Below are positions 47,535 through 56,934 of a stretch of 64,000 bases of DNA, one piece after another; the stretch's first letter is position 1, and the number at the start of each line of letters is the position of its first letter. This DNA comes from Cryptomeria japonica (lineage: Eukaryota > Streptophyta > Pinopsida > Cupressales > Cupressaceae). Where the stretch lies: NCBI RefSeq assembly GCF_030272615.1, contig NC_081406.1, forward strand, positions 479,224,900 through 479,288,899. The letters are read 5' to 3'. The notes beneath the pieces are model-generated. The model saw only the letters and a program-made list of their open reading frames with translations. It did no database searches and was not told the origin of the DNA. The position numbers and the translations under genes were made by a program.

Positions 47535-47810
47535 TTAAAAGGGTGGAGGGTGGCAAACCCTAAGGTGGTTGTGCCCTAGCCATTGGGCCTGTAGCCACCA
47601 CGCTGGACGCAGACCCTTGGCCTCCACACACAGTGGAGTCAGGGTCTCTACGGCTGTTGTGGGGGTTGCAAACCCTTCGGCCTCCACACAGTGGAGCGGG
47701 GTAACTGCGGCCACTCACGTGGATGCAGTCCCTCCGCTTCCATAGGGTGGACACAGGGCTCTTGCGAGAGGTGGAAAGAGGAGAGTGAGGGTTGAGCTTC
47801 GGCTCCTCCC
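47535..47810. other. GC-rich island inside AT-rich element S
   Basis: About 275 bases of high GC in otherwise AT-rich LTR sequence, with a diverged internal repeat: cttggcctccacacacagtg near 47613 and cttcggcctccacacagtgg near 47677. Could be a promoter-proximal or transcribed-leader segment of the LTR; no coding potential that I trust. Confidence 0.5.
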
Positions 47811-48801
47811 CAAAAACCCCAAAATATTTTCTTTTCCCTTTTTTTTTTACAGTTTTGATTTACATTTTATTTGAATGGAAATGACGAAATTTCAAAAAAC
47901 GTTATTTTTATTTCATTTCTTTTTTTTTTCAAAAAGATCAAAACAACAGAATGGGGGGATTTTCCCAGCAAGCTCATGATTGTCCAATACTCAAAAACTT
48001 CAGATATGCAAGATTCGCTCAAACACAAAACCATCCAGACAATCTTGACCCAAGAACAACCAATATTTTCAAAACTGAAACCTAAATTTTAACAACATTC
48101 ATGGAGGTTTAAAGTAAGAAATCTTCAAGAAAAAAAACATTTTTTTTTTTAAAGAGACAAACCCAATATCACCAGAACTCAAGAGATGCATTTGAATCCT
48201 ACCTCATCTCGCATTCCTAGCAAGATCTTGAAGACAAGCCCAACCTGCCACTGTAGAAAAATCCATCCTTCCAAAATCTCCAATCTCCATCAAAAAATTT
48301 CTTCCAAAAATTCAACAACCCCAAAATATTTTTCCAACCTCGGTTAAAAGAATGAAATTTTGACCTAATTTCTAATTTCGAATTTAAGCACTTTTTTTTA
48401 AAAATAAAAAATGAAAATAGTCATTCTTTTCAACTATTCAAAAAAAATCTGACTTGCTTTTCTAATTAAAATTAAAATGCTTCTCTCTCATTTAATTTTA
48501 ATTTTCTCAATATTAACTAAGCTAACATTTATATTTCATAATATTGACGAGGACAAAATATTTTAATTAAATTAATTCCCTAAATCAATCTTTTACACTA
48601 TATCAAATATACTTATAAATTAAACTTGCTTTTCTAATAAAAATTGATTTTTTTAAATAAGTATAATTAACCTTTCTTTTTTCCAAAATGCAAAAGAGAT
48701 TGAATTATCTCTATTCGAAACAACTTTAAATCTTTCCTTTTTAAAACACATAAACTAATTAAATTCATTATTTAAAATCAACTATTAAATTAAACTCACT
48801 A

Positions 48802-49056
48802 CAAACATAAATAAGGCTATCTTTTAAATTAATGATTAATCACATAAAAGAAACCTATTTATTTTAAATTTCTCAATTATTAATGTGTGAATGAACACAT
48901 TAAATCAAATTAAATACTTAAACTTGCTACAAACATAAATATAGTGATCTTTTTAATTAATGATTAACCACATAAAAGAAACCTATCTATTTTAATTTCT
49001 CAATCACTAATGCGTAAATGAACACATAAAATCAAATTAAATACTTAGGATAAAGA
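48802..49056. repeat. 128-bp tandem duplication in element S
   Basis: Two copies starting caaacataaata at 48802 and 48930, sharing taatgattaa, cacataaaagaaacctat and ctcaat blocks, diverged. Confidence 0.75.
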
Positions 49057-49568
49057 ACTCCATTTTACCACACGCAAGGCACACAAACCAAGATAGCCCA
49101 CCAATCACGCGACATGCAAACCCAAATGAAAAAGGAACCCTGACAGACCACCCACGACGCTCACCTGATCATGGCTAAGGCGAGACCAGGGTTTTACGAC
49201 CACCTAATCTAAATTCTAGGGATGAAAGAGGTATACTCAACCCTACGAATCACGATGGAGACAAACCTTGCACCTAGGCAGTATTGTACCTGCAATCTCC
49301 TGCACCCATGAGTCACACAAGCATACATATATATATATACATATTCAATGAAGGCGTTAGCTCAAGATTTATAACAAGAATTAGGGAAACAATTAAACTT
49401 ACATAAGAATCAATGTGAAAGCACATTAACAGGTATGCACAATATTCATATTATCTAATCTACAACATTACATCATGGTAAATCAACCATTCAAGAATGC
49501 CACAATGGAAGTCAACCAAGGTCAAACTGGTTTTGCAAGGCTGACTAGGGTAGGGGCACTACAGCTAA

Positions 49569-50928
49569 CGCATGGGATATATTCCTTGTTGAGAAGGGAA
49601 AATAGGAAGAATATAGAAACCCCAAACCAATCAAGGTATATCAGAAAGAGAAGGATAAGGGAAAAGGAAAGGTTGGTGGACCTCCAAGCATCAAAATAAC
49701 AGATAATCTACCCCCACCATCTCAAGATACTCCACCGGTAACAACAACTAAAGATGAACCGGTTGATGAGAGTATGGATATATCACAAGAGGATACAAAT
49801 CCTAATTCTGAGGTATTATATATAGTAGATGTTGATACTCAGAAGGTCAACATTGTGGTAGATAAGGACACAACCGGTAAGACAGATATGGTTAGTGAGT
49901 CACCGATAACTAATAACACAGATAAAATTGAAGGAAAACTAGTGGATGGTGACTTAGAACAATAAACAGAGCAACAAGCAGAGCAACAGGCTCCTGCACA
50001 GGAACAGGTTAATACAAAATCAGTGCCACTGGCAACTGCTGAGCAAAACAGACCATTGCTTAAGGAAATGGAAACACAGACTGACCTACCAGAGGTCACT
50101 GCAAGCAAGGATATTGCTCCCACTGGTAGAATTCAGAGTGTTGTCTCTTCAACTGGAGGATTCAAGACAACAAATGTAACTGAAGTTCTTTTAGACTCTA
50201 TAAAGAAAATAACAGATTATAGTTCATAGGCATATAAGGCTATAGATGACACAATTCCAATTTTAAAGATGATAGCTCCAAAATGTAATATAGATAATAA
50301 GGATTCTTTGAGTCAACTTGACACTTTGTCTAAGTATATTACTGACAACATAGTGACAGTTGAACAAATAAAGGAGGATGCATTCAAAGAGAGGTTAGAA
50401 AAGGAAAAACAAAAATTCTTTGAGGAACAAATAAAGAAGTGTACAAGGCAGTTTGACACACTTCTACCGGAATTATGTAGCACATTAAAGGAATTCAAAA
50501 ATTTGTACAGAGATACTTGTAAGACTAACTTTTTGACAGTTGATATAGACAAGAAGATCAACAAGATACGGGAGGAAATAAATCAACTAGCTGACAATTT
50601 TATTAATTCATCTGATTCATTATCAGTTTTTGAGCAAAAGATAACAGGTTTTGAGGAAGAATTACTAAAGATGGAAAGAGAAAAGGAGAGAATAAAAAGT
50701 AAGGCTAAGGATCTAAAATTAAGACCAAGTCCAAAACTAGACTACCTAGCATCCTTAAGAAAAGAAATATCTGATGCATTGGTACAAGGATAGAAAACAC
50801 TGGCAGAGAAAATGCAACACCTCACCAGTACAGTTCAGAGGACAGAGGATGCAATAAAAGACAATAAAAAGTTCATTGAGAACTTGAATCTGGTTTTGGC
50901 AGAACTTTTTCAGATTGTAACCAACTAG
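49569..50928 (+). pseudogene. Element C ORF2, second part (after insertion S)
   Basis: Base 49569 completes the codon left open at 37417, and the frame then runs 453 codons to TAG 50926, so full ORF2 was 1,069 codons. This half has a low-complexity acidic/Thr region (KDEPVDESMDISQEDTNP), a Gln-rich patch and then a coiled coil (KEDAFKERLEKEKQKFFEEQ and KINKIREEINQLADN). Stops: TAG 49603, TAA 49963, TAG 50227 and TAG 50791, most in contexts of Gln. The purine-repeat tract of A and B is absent here, so the C-terminal half evolves fast. Confidence 0.82.
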
Positions 50929-51146
50929 TTACAAGGTTGAGACAGGAAACTACACTCTATTGACACTTTGACAACCTTTGTCATTGATGCCAAAGGGGGA
51001 GTAGTGGTATGAGAAAAATCCAATAACTTAGGGATCATCTGCTCAGGGGGAGCACACATTTTTGGTAACAATTTTTGGACTTCAACTTTTGGATACACTT
51101 CTGAATTTTTCTCATGAGTGTTGCCATCAATGCCAAAGGGGGAGAT
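50929..51146 (+). other. Element C 3' region with polypurine tracts
   Basis: A first gatgccaaagggggagtag lies at 50986-51004, caggggagca-type run at about 51042, and the final gccaaagggggaga tract abuts the LTR at 51147. Confidence 0.82.
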
Positions 51147-51965
51147 TGTTGGCAAATGCACACTCCAATGAGACATTGTAGGTGATTGAAGGTTTTGTCA
51201 TTGATGATAACCTTACAATCCTATGACATCGACAAGGAAATCCACTGGCACCAGCAAAGTTAGATTCTACACTGGCACACAGACCACCGACACCGGCAGT
51301 GAAAGGAAGCATACCGGCACAGAAGCCGACAGGAATTTTGTTGTTAATATATTTTGTTTATTATTGTAAAATCATTGTAAGCCGACTTGGCAAGTTGTAA
51401 AATGACTCTTATATAAGAGAGTTCATTGTAGAACATTGTAAGGAGATAGATGTAATGAATGGAGGAATGTAATTAAGCGAAATAAGGCAGACCTATTATG
51501 TGAATTATAGGTTAAGGGTTTATGTAAGAAGCAGAGCTATAAACCAATACTAGATCTAACATAGTAGATGCTATTTTGAAGTAGTACAAGACATTGGATT
51601 TATATAATCCATTTTGTAAGTCAGTGAGACTTCTCATTTTGTAATTGAGCAGTGAGCTCTAGGCACTTGGCCTTCCTGCATGTGCAGGCCCCTCTTGTAG
51701 CAGTAACATTCTCTTATTGGCCAGTAAGTGAATATTATGGGTCACAAATCCCACTGAGGTTTTTCCCACATCGGGTTTCCTTGTTAAAACATTGTGTTGT
51801 TGTGTGTTTTTCATGTGGTTGTTTTTATCTCTATTTATTGCATTACTTTCTGTTTACTGGTACACAGTTCTAATTTTCTCTACATGTTTTAAGTTAAGAA
51901 AATCTTATTACCGGTTAGATATTGATTCACCCCCCCCCCTCTCAGTATCTATGGGAATCCTAACA
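51147..51965 (+). repeat. 3' LTR of element C
   Basis: 819 bp, TGTTGGCAAATGCAC to GGAATCCTAACA, followed by target duplication AAGGA. Confidence 0.93.
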
Positions 51966-53335
51966 AAGGATGTACAACTTTGTTTCTTACTCAACCAAGA
52001 AACTAGTCTTCTTCCAAGAAAAAATGCTCCGTCGGTGGTGCTTTTTCTATCATCCACATTTCCTGCCCAATTTGCATCTGTGTATGTACATAATTCAAAG
52101 TTTTCATCTCTAGGATACCATAATCCAAGATTTCTAGTGCCTTGTAAGTACCAGAAAATCCTTTTTACTGCTGATTCATGATTTTCTCTAGGATTACTCT
52201 GAAATCTTGAAACAATACATACTGCATTCATGATATTAGGTCTGGTCTGTGTGAAATATAGTAAACCTCCTATCATAGATTTATACCTAGTTGGATTAAC
52301 AAGTGTAGATTAATCCCTGAGTGATAGTTTGTCATTTGTAGTCATAGGTGTGCTTACTGATTTAGAGTTTTCCATCCCAAATTTCTTTAGTAACTCCTTT
52401 AAGTACTTGGATTGACTCAAGAATATTCCTTTATCAGTCTGTGAAATTTGCAATCCTAAAAAGAATTTTATTTCTCCAATCATAGACATTTCAAATTCTT
52501 GTTGCATTTCAATAGAAAAGTCTTTACATAATCCATCTTCTCCTTCAAAGATTACATCATCAACAAAAAATTCTATAGCCAAGATGTCATCATTAGTCAC
52601 TTTATAATATAAGTTTCTATTAGCATTACCTTTAGAAAAACCAATCTTCAAAAGATACTTATCCAATCTTGCATACCAAGCTCTTGGAGCTTGTTTCAAA
52701 CCATACAAAGCTTTCTTTAACCTGAAAACCATATCTTTGTTATCTGTCAAAGAAAATCCATCAGGTTGTTCAATGTAAACTTCTTCTTCAAGATCTCCAT
52801 TTAGAAATGCACATTTAATATCCATTTGATATACTTTGTAGTTCTCATGTGCTGCAAAAGCCAAAAATAATCTGACTGCCTCAATTATAGCTACCGGTGC
52901 AAAGGTCTCATTATAATCAATTCCTTCTTTCTGAGAATATCCCTTACACACTAGTCTTGCTTTATTTCTGATAACCTTACCATCTTCATTAAGTTTTTTT
53001 ATGAATACCCATTTGGTTCCAATCACATTTTTATCTTTAGGCAAGGGAACTAATGTCCAAGTGTTATTCTTCCCAATTTGTTCTAATTCTTCTTCCATAG
53101 CTTTAATCCAATATTTATCTTCACATGCCTCATTAACTAATGATGGTTCAATTTGAGAAATAAGACATACCTCTTCATTTTCCAATATTCCTTTTGTCAT
53201 AACTCCTTTATACTTGTTTCCAATTATCTGATCTTCAGAATGATTCAATCTTACATACCGGGGTGTCTTTGTTTGCTGTTGTTCCTCAGTCATAGTGGAA
53301 TTTTTTAGATGATACCAGTGTAATTGGATCTTCAT
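51966..53335 (-). pseudogene. Element D reverse transcriptase and RNase H, N-terminal part
   Basis: Read leftward from 53335. RT motifs: [80 protein letters not shown] and the catalytic FVDDVIF (usual YVDDIIF; both Asp kept). A stop near 52312 follows KLSLRD, then MIGGLLYFTQTRPNIM and RNase H CTYTDANWAGNVDDRKSTTDGAFF to KKQSCTS, where element C enters at 51965. RT and RNase H share one frame; a frameshift lies between this and the integrase part at about 53340-53430. Confidence 0.92.
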
Positions 53336-53427
53336 TCTATACTAATGGGTTCAGTGTAGGTTCATTTGTTAGAATTTTTGTTGCCAGTTCAGAATCTATA
53401 TACCTTGAAGTTCCTCTGAATTGTTCA

Positions 53428-54417
53428 TCAATCTTCACATTTGTACTCAACAATTTTCTGCAATCTTTTGTTAAAACATCTATATGCTTTACTCTTAGAT
53501 GAATAACCACAAAATATTCCTTCATCACTTCTAGGATCAAATTTCCTAATATACTCATCTCTTCTAATATAGCATTTGCTTCCAAATACTCTGAAATATT
53601 TAAGAGTAGGAGTAATACCAAACCATAGTTCATGAGTGGTCTTGCCGGTTTCACCTTTGATGTGAACTTTGTTGAATGTATAGACCGTTGTACTTACCGC
53701 CTCTCTCCAATATACATGTGGTAGGTTTTCTTTTGATAACATACTTCTAGCTGCATCCAAGATAGTTCTATTTTTTCTTTCAACAACTCCATTTTGTTGT
53801 GGTGTCTAAGGTGTTGATAGTTGTCTTCTGATTCCATTCACTTCACAGAATGCATTAAATTCCTTAGATGTAAATTCTCCTCCTTGATCTGATCTTAGAC
53901 ATTTGATTTTCTTACCGGTTTGATTTTCTACCATAGCTTTGAACAGTTTGAACTTCCCAAGTGCTTCTGATTTTTCTCTGAGAAAAGTAACCCAACACAT
54001 TCTAGAATACTCATCAATGATTAGCATGAAATATCTATCACCTTGCAAGCTTTTAGTTCTAGTTGGACCACATAAATCAGTATGAATTAAGTCAAGAGAA
54101 TTATTGGATTTTTCTAGAATACTTTTAAAGGTAGTTCTAACTTGTTTTCCAAATTGACATTCCTTACATACTGTATTGTGAGGTTTGACAATTTTAGGTA
54201 AATCTCTAACTGCCTTAGTAGTACTGATTTTCACCATGCAATCAAAGTTTACATCACAGAGTCTCTTATGCCATAGCCAACTTTCATCAATATGTGCAAT
54301 CAAGCATGTCTTTTCACCATTATTCAAATGAAAGATATTTCCTCTAGTTTGATTACTGGTTGTAATTTCTAAACCAGTTCTATTCATGATTTTGCATTTT
54401 CCATTTTTGAATTGTAA
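53428..54417 (-). pseudogene. Element D integrase
   Basis: The pre-integrase zinc domain shows WLWHKRLCDVNFD and CKECQFGKQ. The core carries D in LIHTDLCGP, D in CLRSDQGGEF and, after a TAG at 53806 (Gln expected in STP-Q-TPQQNG), E in NGVVERKNRT. The C-terminal part has THELWFGITPTLKYFRVFGSKCY. The frame matches the gag and protease frame. Only the TAG and the downstream frameshift break it. Confidence 0.9.
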
Positions 54418-54684
54418 CTAAAATCCTTTCTCAACTAATTGACCAACACTCAAAAGATTATGATTTAAACCTTCAACATAGTAAACATTGTTAGTATTAT
54501 GCTTACCATCAAGAGATATTGTACCTTTACCTTTGATCAGACAAGGTTTATCATCTCCAAATCTCACTAGACCTCCATTATATTCTTGAAAGTTCAAGAA
54601 TTTACCTTTATCACCTATCATATGATGTGAGCATCCTGAATCAATGATCCATTCATCCTTTACTTCAATTTTAGCTGCCAAGGC
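54418..54684 (-). pseudogene. Element D protease
   Basis: KDEWIIDSGCSHHMIGD is the Copia aspartic protease active site (DSG), followed by FGDDKPCLIKGKGTISL and YVEGLNHNLLSVGQL. Bounded by TAG 54685 and TAG 54418, each in a context of Gln, so the polyprotein frame was continuous. Confidence 0.88.
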
Positions 54685-55755
54685 CTACTCTATCGGTTGG
54701 ACTATAGGTGTTAGTTGATCTTCTGTTATAGCAAAAAAAACCCATCCATTGTCTGTTGGATCCTCATTAGAATCATCAGTCACTCCATCAGCAAGATAAC
54801 AAGATTTATCTTTATTCTTCTTAAAACTGTATATCTGATATTTAGGGTCAGCCTTGTATGTTCTTCTAGCTTCTTCTCTTAGTCTAGCATGTCTATCAGG
54901 GCATCTTGTAGCCATATGACCAATCTTATTATAGTTAAAACATGTAAAGGGTGCTTTACCTTCATACTTACTTCCAACTGGACCTTTAGGCATTTTTCTT
55001 GCAAATAGTGCTTCAAGTTCTTCATTTTCTTTCCTGCTTTCTTCAAGTTCTCTTGCATAAAAGGCTTTCCAATCAGATTTTTCAAATGATGATGCAGATG
55101 ATGTTGATGCTTTAAAGGCTAAATCTGTCTTTATAGTAGCAACAAGACCAAATTCCTCAATTTCAAAGGCTGAAAGTTTTCCAATCAATGTATCTCTAGT
55201 TACTGATGTATTAGGCATTGTTCTTAAGTCATTTATAGCAGTGACCTTCATTTTATATGCCAGTGGCAATCCTCTTAAAACTTTTGAAATAATTTCATCT
55301 TCACTTAAGGTTCCTCCACAACATTTAATACCCAAAACAATTTCATTAACTCTTTCCATAAAAGAAGAAATCCTTTCATCTTCTTCCATTTTCAGATTTT
55401 CATACCTGACCTGGAAGCTTTCAAGCTTTGCAATTTTGACTATGGAATTTCCTTCATTCAGTGTTTCCAAATGATCCCAAATAGATTTAGCAGTTGATCT
55501 ATCTGATAATCCCATGATTTGCTGATCTATTAATGCGCTCAAAAGTGCTTCTCTTGCTTTGCAATCATTTTCTTCATCTTTAGTCAAGTTAGGTGGATTA
55601 GGTTGGCGTTGAGTAGGAGCAGTATAGCCATTCTTTGTAACATCCCATATGTCCTTTCCAATACAATTTAAATGTGTCTATATTTTGATCTTCCATATTC
55701 CATAGTTGGTTCCATCAAGTTTAGGACTGTCCTTCCTGAAATAGTTAGTAGACAT
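54685..55755 (-). pseudogene. Element D gag
   Basis: ATG 55755 (MSTNYFRKDSPKLDGTNYGI) starts 42 bases inside the PBS. A TAG soon after (Gln expected in KI-Q-THLN) breaks it; the rest is open to 54685. The UBN2-type gag domain shows DHLETLNEG, YENLKMEEDERISSFMERV and LRGLPLAYKMKV. One knuckle CFNYNKIGHMATRC has Tyr for its second Cys, again one G to A change. Confidence 0.88.
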
Positions 55756-55796
55756 TGGATCTCCTCAAGCTATTAAACTTCTATAAAAGAGGACTA

Positions 55797-55811
55797 GGCT
55801 CAGATACCAAT
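55797..55811 (-). other. Primer binding site of element D
   Basis: Minus strand ATTGGTATCTGAGCC directly after the LTR end, Met-initiator type with one change. Confidence 0.87.
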
Positions 55812-56872
55812 TGTTAGGTCACAGAGACAAATGAGAGGGGGGGGGTGAATCAGTTGTCAAATAAATTCAAAACAAAAACAACTTAACCAACTTACTGCCT
55901 AATACCGGTGAACCAGTCTTTTATACCGGTAGACAGTTTTATCAGATAATTGCAATACTGGTAAAGATTAATGCATGAAACAAAAAGACAAAGTCATCCA
56001 CAACATTTAACACCAATATTTGTACGTGGAAACCCTGTAAGGGGAAAAAAAATGATTGGAAACCTTACCCACAATCAGATGATACTACTGCAAATAGTAA
56101 GTGTATACAAATGGGGTCTGCACATGCAGAAAGGCCAAGCGCCTAGAGCTCATTGCTCAAACACAAAATAGGAGTCACACTGACTACAATTGGATGGTTA
56201 AATCCAATAAGGATGTACTGCTCAAAATAGCATCTTCATATGTTGGATTCAGTACCAGTGTAGTTCTGATATGCTTTCACAAAAACCTTGCTTCACCTTC
56301 AAATGATGTCTACGTGTATAGCTCTGCTTAATCTCACATATACCTTCACACAATTCTTCTTCACATTTCACATCCAATCTTACAAATAAGATCTTACATT
56401 TATATCATAACCTAGGACCAATTTTAGTAGGTCGGCTCTAAGAGATATTACAGTAAAATCAATTTACAAATAAAATAATGCTCGATGCAATGACCGATTC
56501 AACATGTCGAATTAATGCATTTACAACAATAATAAGTCATCTCCATAGCATGCCATGCTGATCTGGAAAAGATAAACTTTTTGGTGTATAACCTGGACCT
56601 ATTTGCTGGTAGCAGCAAATATGCAAATACGAATATGCTAATAAATGATTTTCCAAGACAAAGTGTCCAAATGATGTCTTCAACATAACCAAGTGTTTTC
56701 CATGCCATTCCAACTATCGGTGATCATTATATCTTGCTGGTGTACCAGATATCGGTGACTGTGCATAAGTCATTTGCTTGCCGGTGAATGTTGCTGATTC
56801 TCTAAAGTGCCAAAGTTGATAATGTTTAGTAGGTGTTGATATCAATGACAAAACCATACCAAAATACCAACA
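55812..56872 (-). repeat. 5' LTR of element D
   Basis: 1,061 bp, homologous to 31505-32566 throughout. The minus strand starts TGTTGGTATTTTGG at 56872. Confidence 0.93.
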
Positions 56873-56918
56873 AGGATTAGGGGTTCATGGTTTAGGTGAC
56901 CATTTTTAGGGTATTACA
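56873..56918 (-). repeat. Outer tip of the 3' LTR of Tat element E
   Basis: The LTR starts TGTAATACCC on the minus strand at 56918, next to a PPT. Only 46 bases separate this edge from Copia D; the LTR continues left of D at 31504. Confidence 0.78.
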
Positions 56919-56934
56919 TTTGCCCCTCTTTTAA
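56919..56934 (-). other. Polypurine tract of Tat element E
   Basis: Minus strand AAAAGAGGGGCAAA abutting the LTR start, nearly the same as in G1. Further G-runs on the minus strand at about 57280 and 57435. Confidence 0.82.

Larger units (their letters stand above)
37418..49563. mobile_element. Element S: single 4.4 kb LTR-like element (solo LTR), split by element B
   Basis: Starts TGTAATGCCC and ends GGGCACTACA, near-perfect inverted ends of LTR type. Flanked by ACTAA (37413-37417) and GCTAA (49564-49568). The interrupted ORF2 of C resumes in the same frame at 49569, which fixes both edges. Without B it is about 4.41 kb and has no coding domain, PBS or PPT, so I read it as a solo LTR of a Gypsy element with very long LTRs. 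Orientation not determined. Confidence 0.8.
33267..51965 (+). mobile_element. Element C: pol-less LTR retrotransposon, split by element S
   Basis: LTRs 33267-34082 and 51147-51965 (816 and 819 bp), target duplication AAGGA on both sides (33262-33266 and 51966-51970). Without S the element is about 6.55 kb. The interior holds only ORF1 (zinc knuckles) and ORF2 (unknown), the same arrangement as A and B but strongly diverged, so it is a separate family of the same kind. Inserted in the RNase H of Copia D. Confidence 0.92.
31505..56872 (-). mobile_element. Element D: Ty1/Copia retrotransposon, split by element C
   Basis: LTRs 31505-32566 and 55812-56872 flank gag, protease, integrase, RT and RNase H read leftward. 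Removing C leaves about 6.66 kb, a normal Copia length. The target duplication is AAGAT (31500-31504) and AGGAT (56873-56877), one mismatch. The domain order PR-IN-RT-RH defines Copia. Inserted in the 3' LTR of Tat element E. Stops and frameshifts make it inactive. Confidence 0.92.

Noticed and set aside
47560-47754. Cys/Arg-rich minus-strand frame in the GC island
   Set aside because: Open only because of base composition; no homology or motif.
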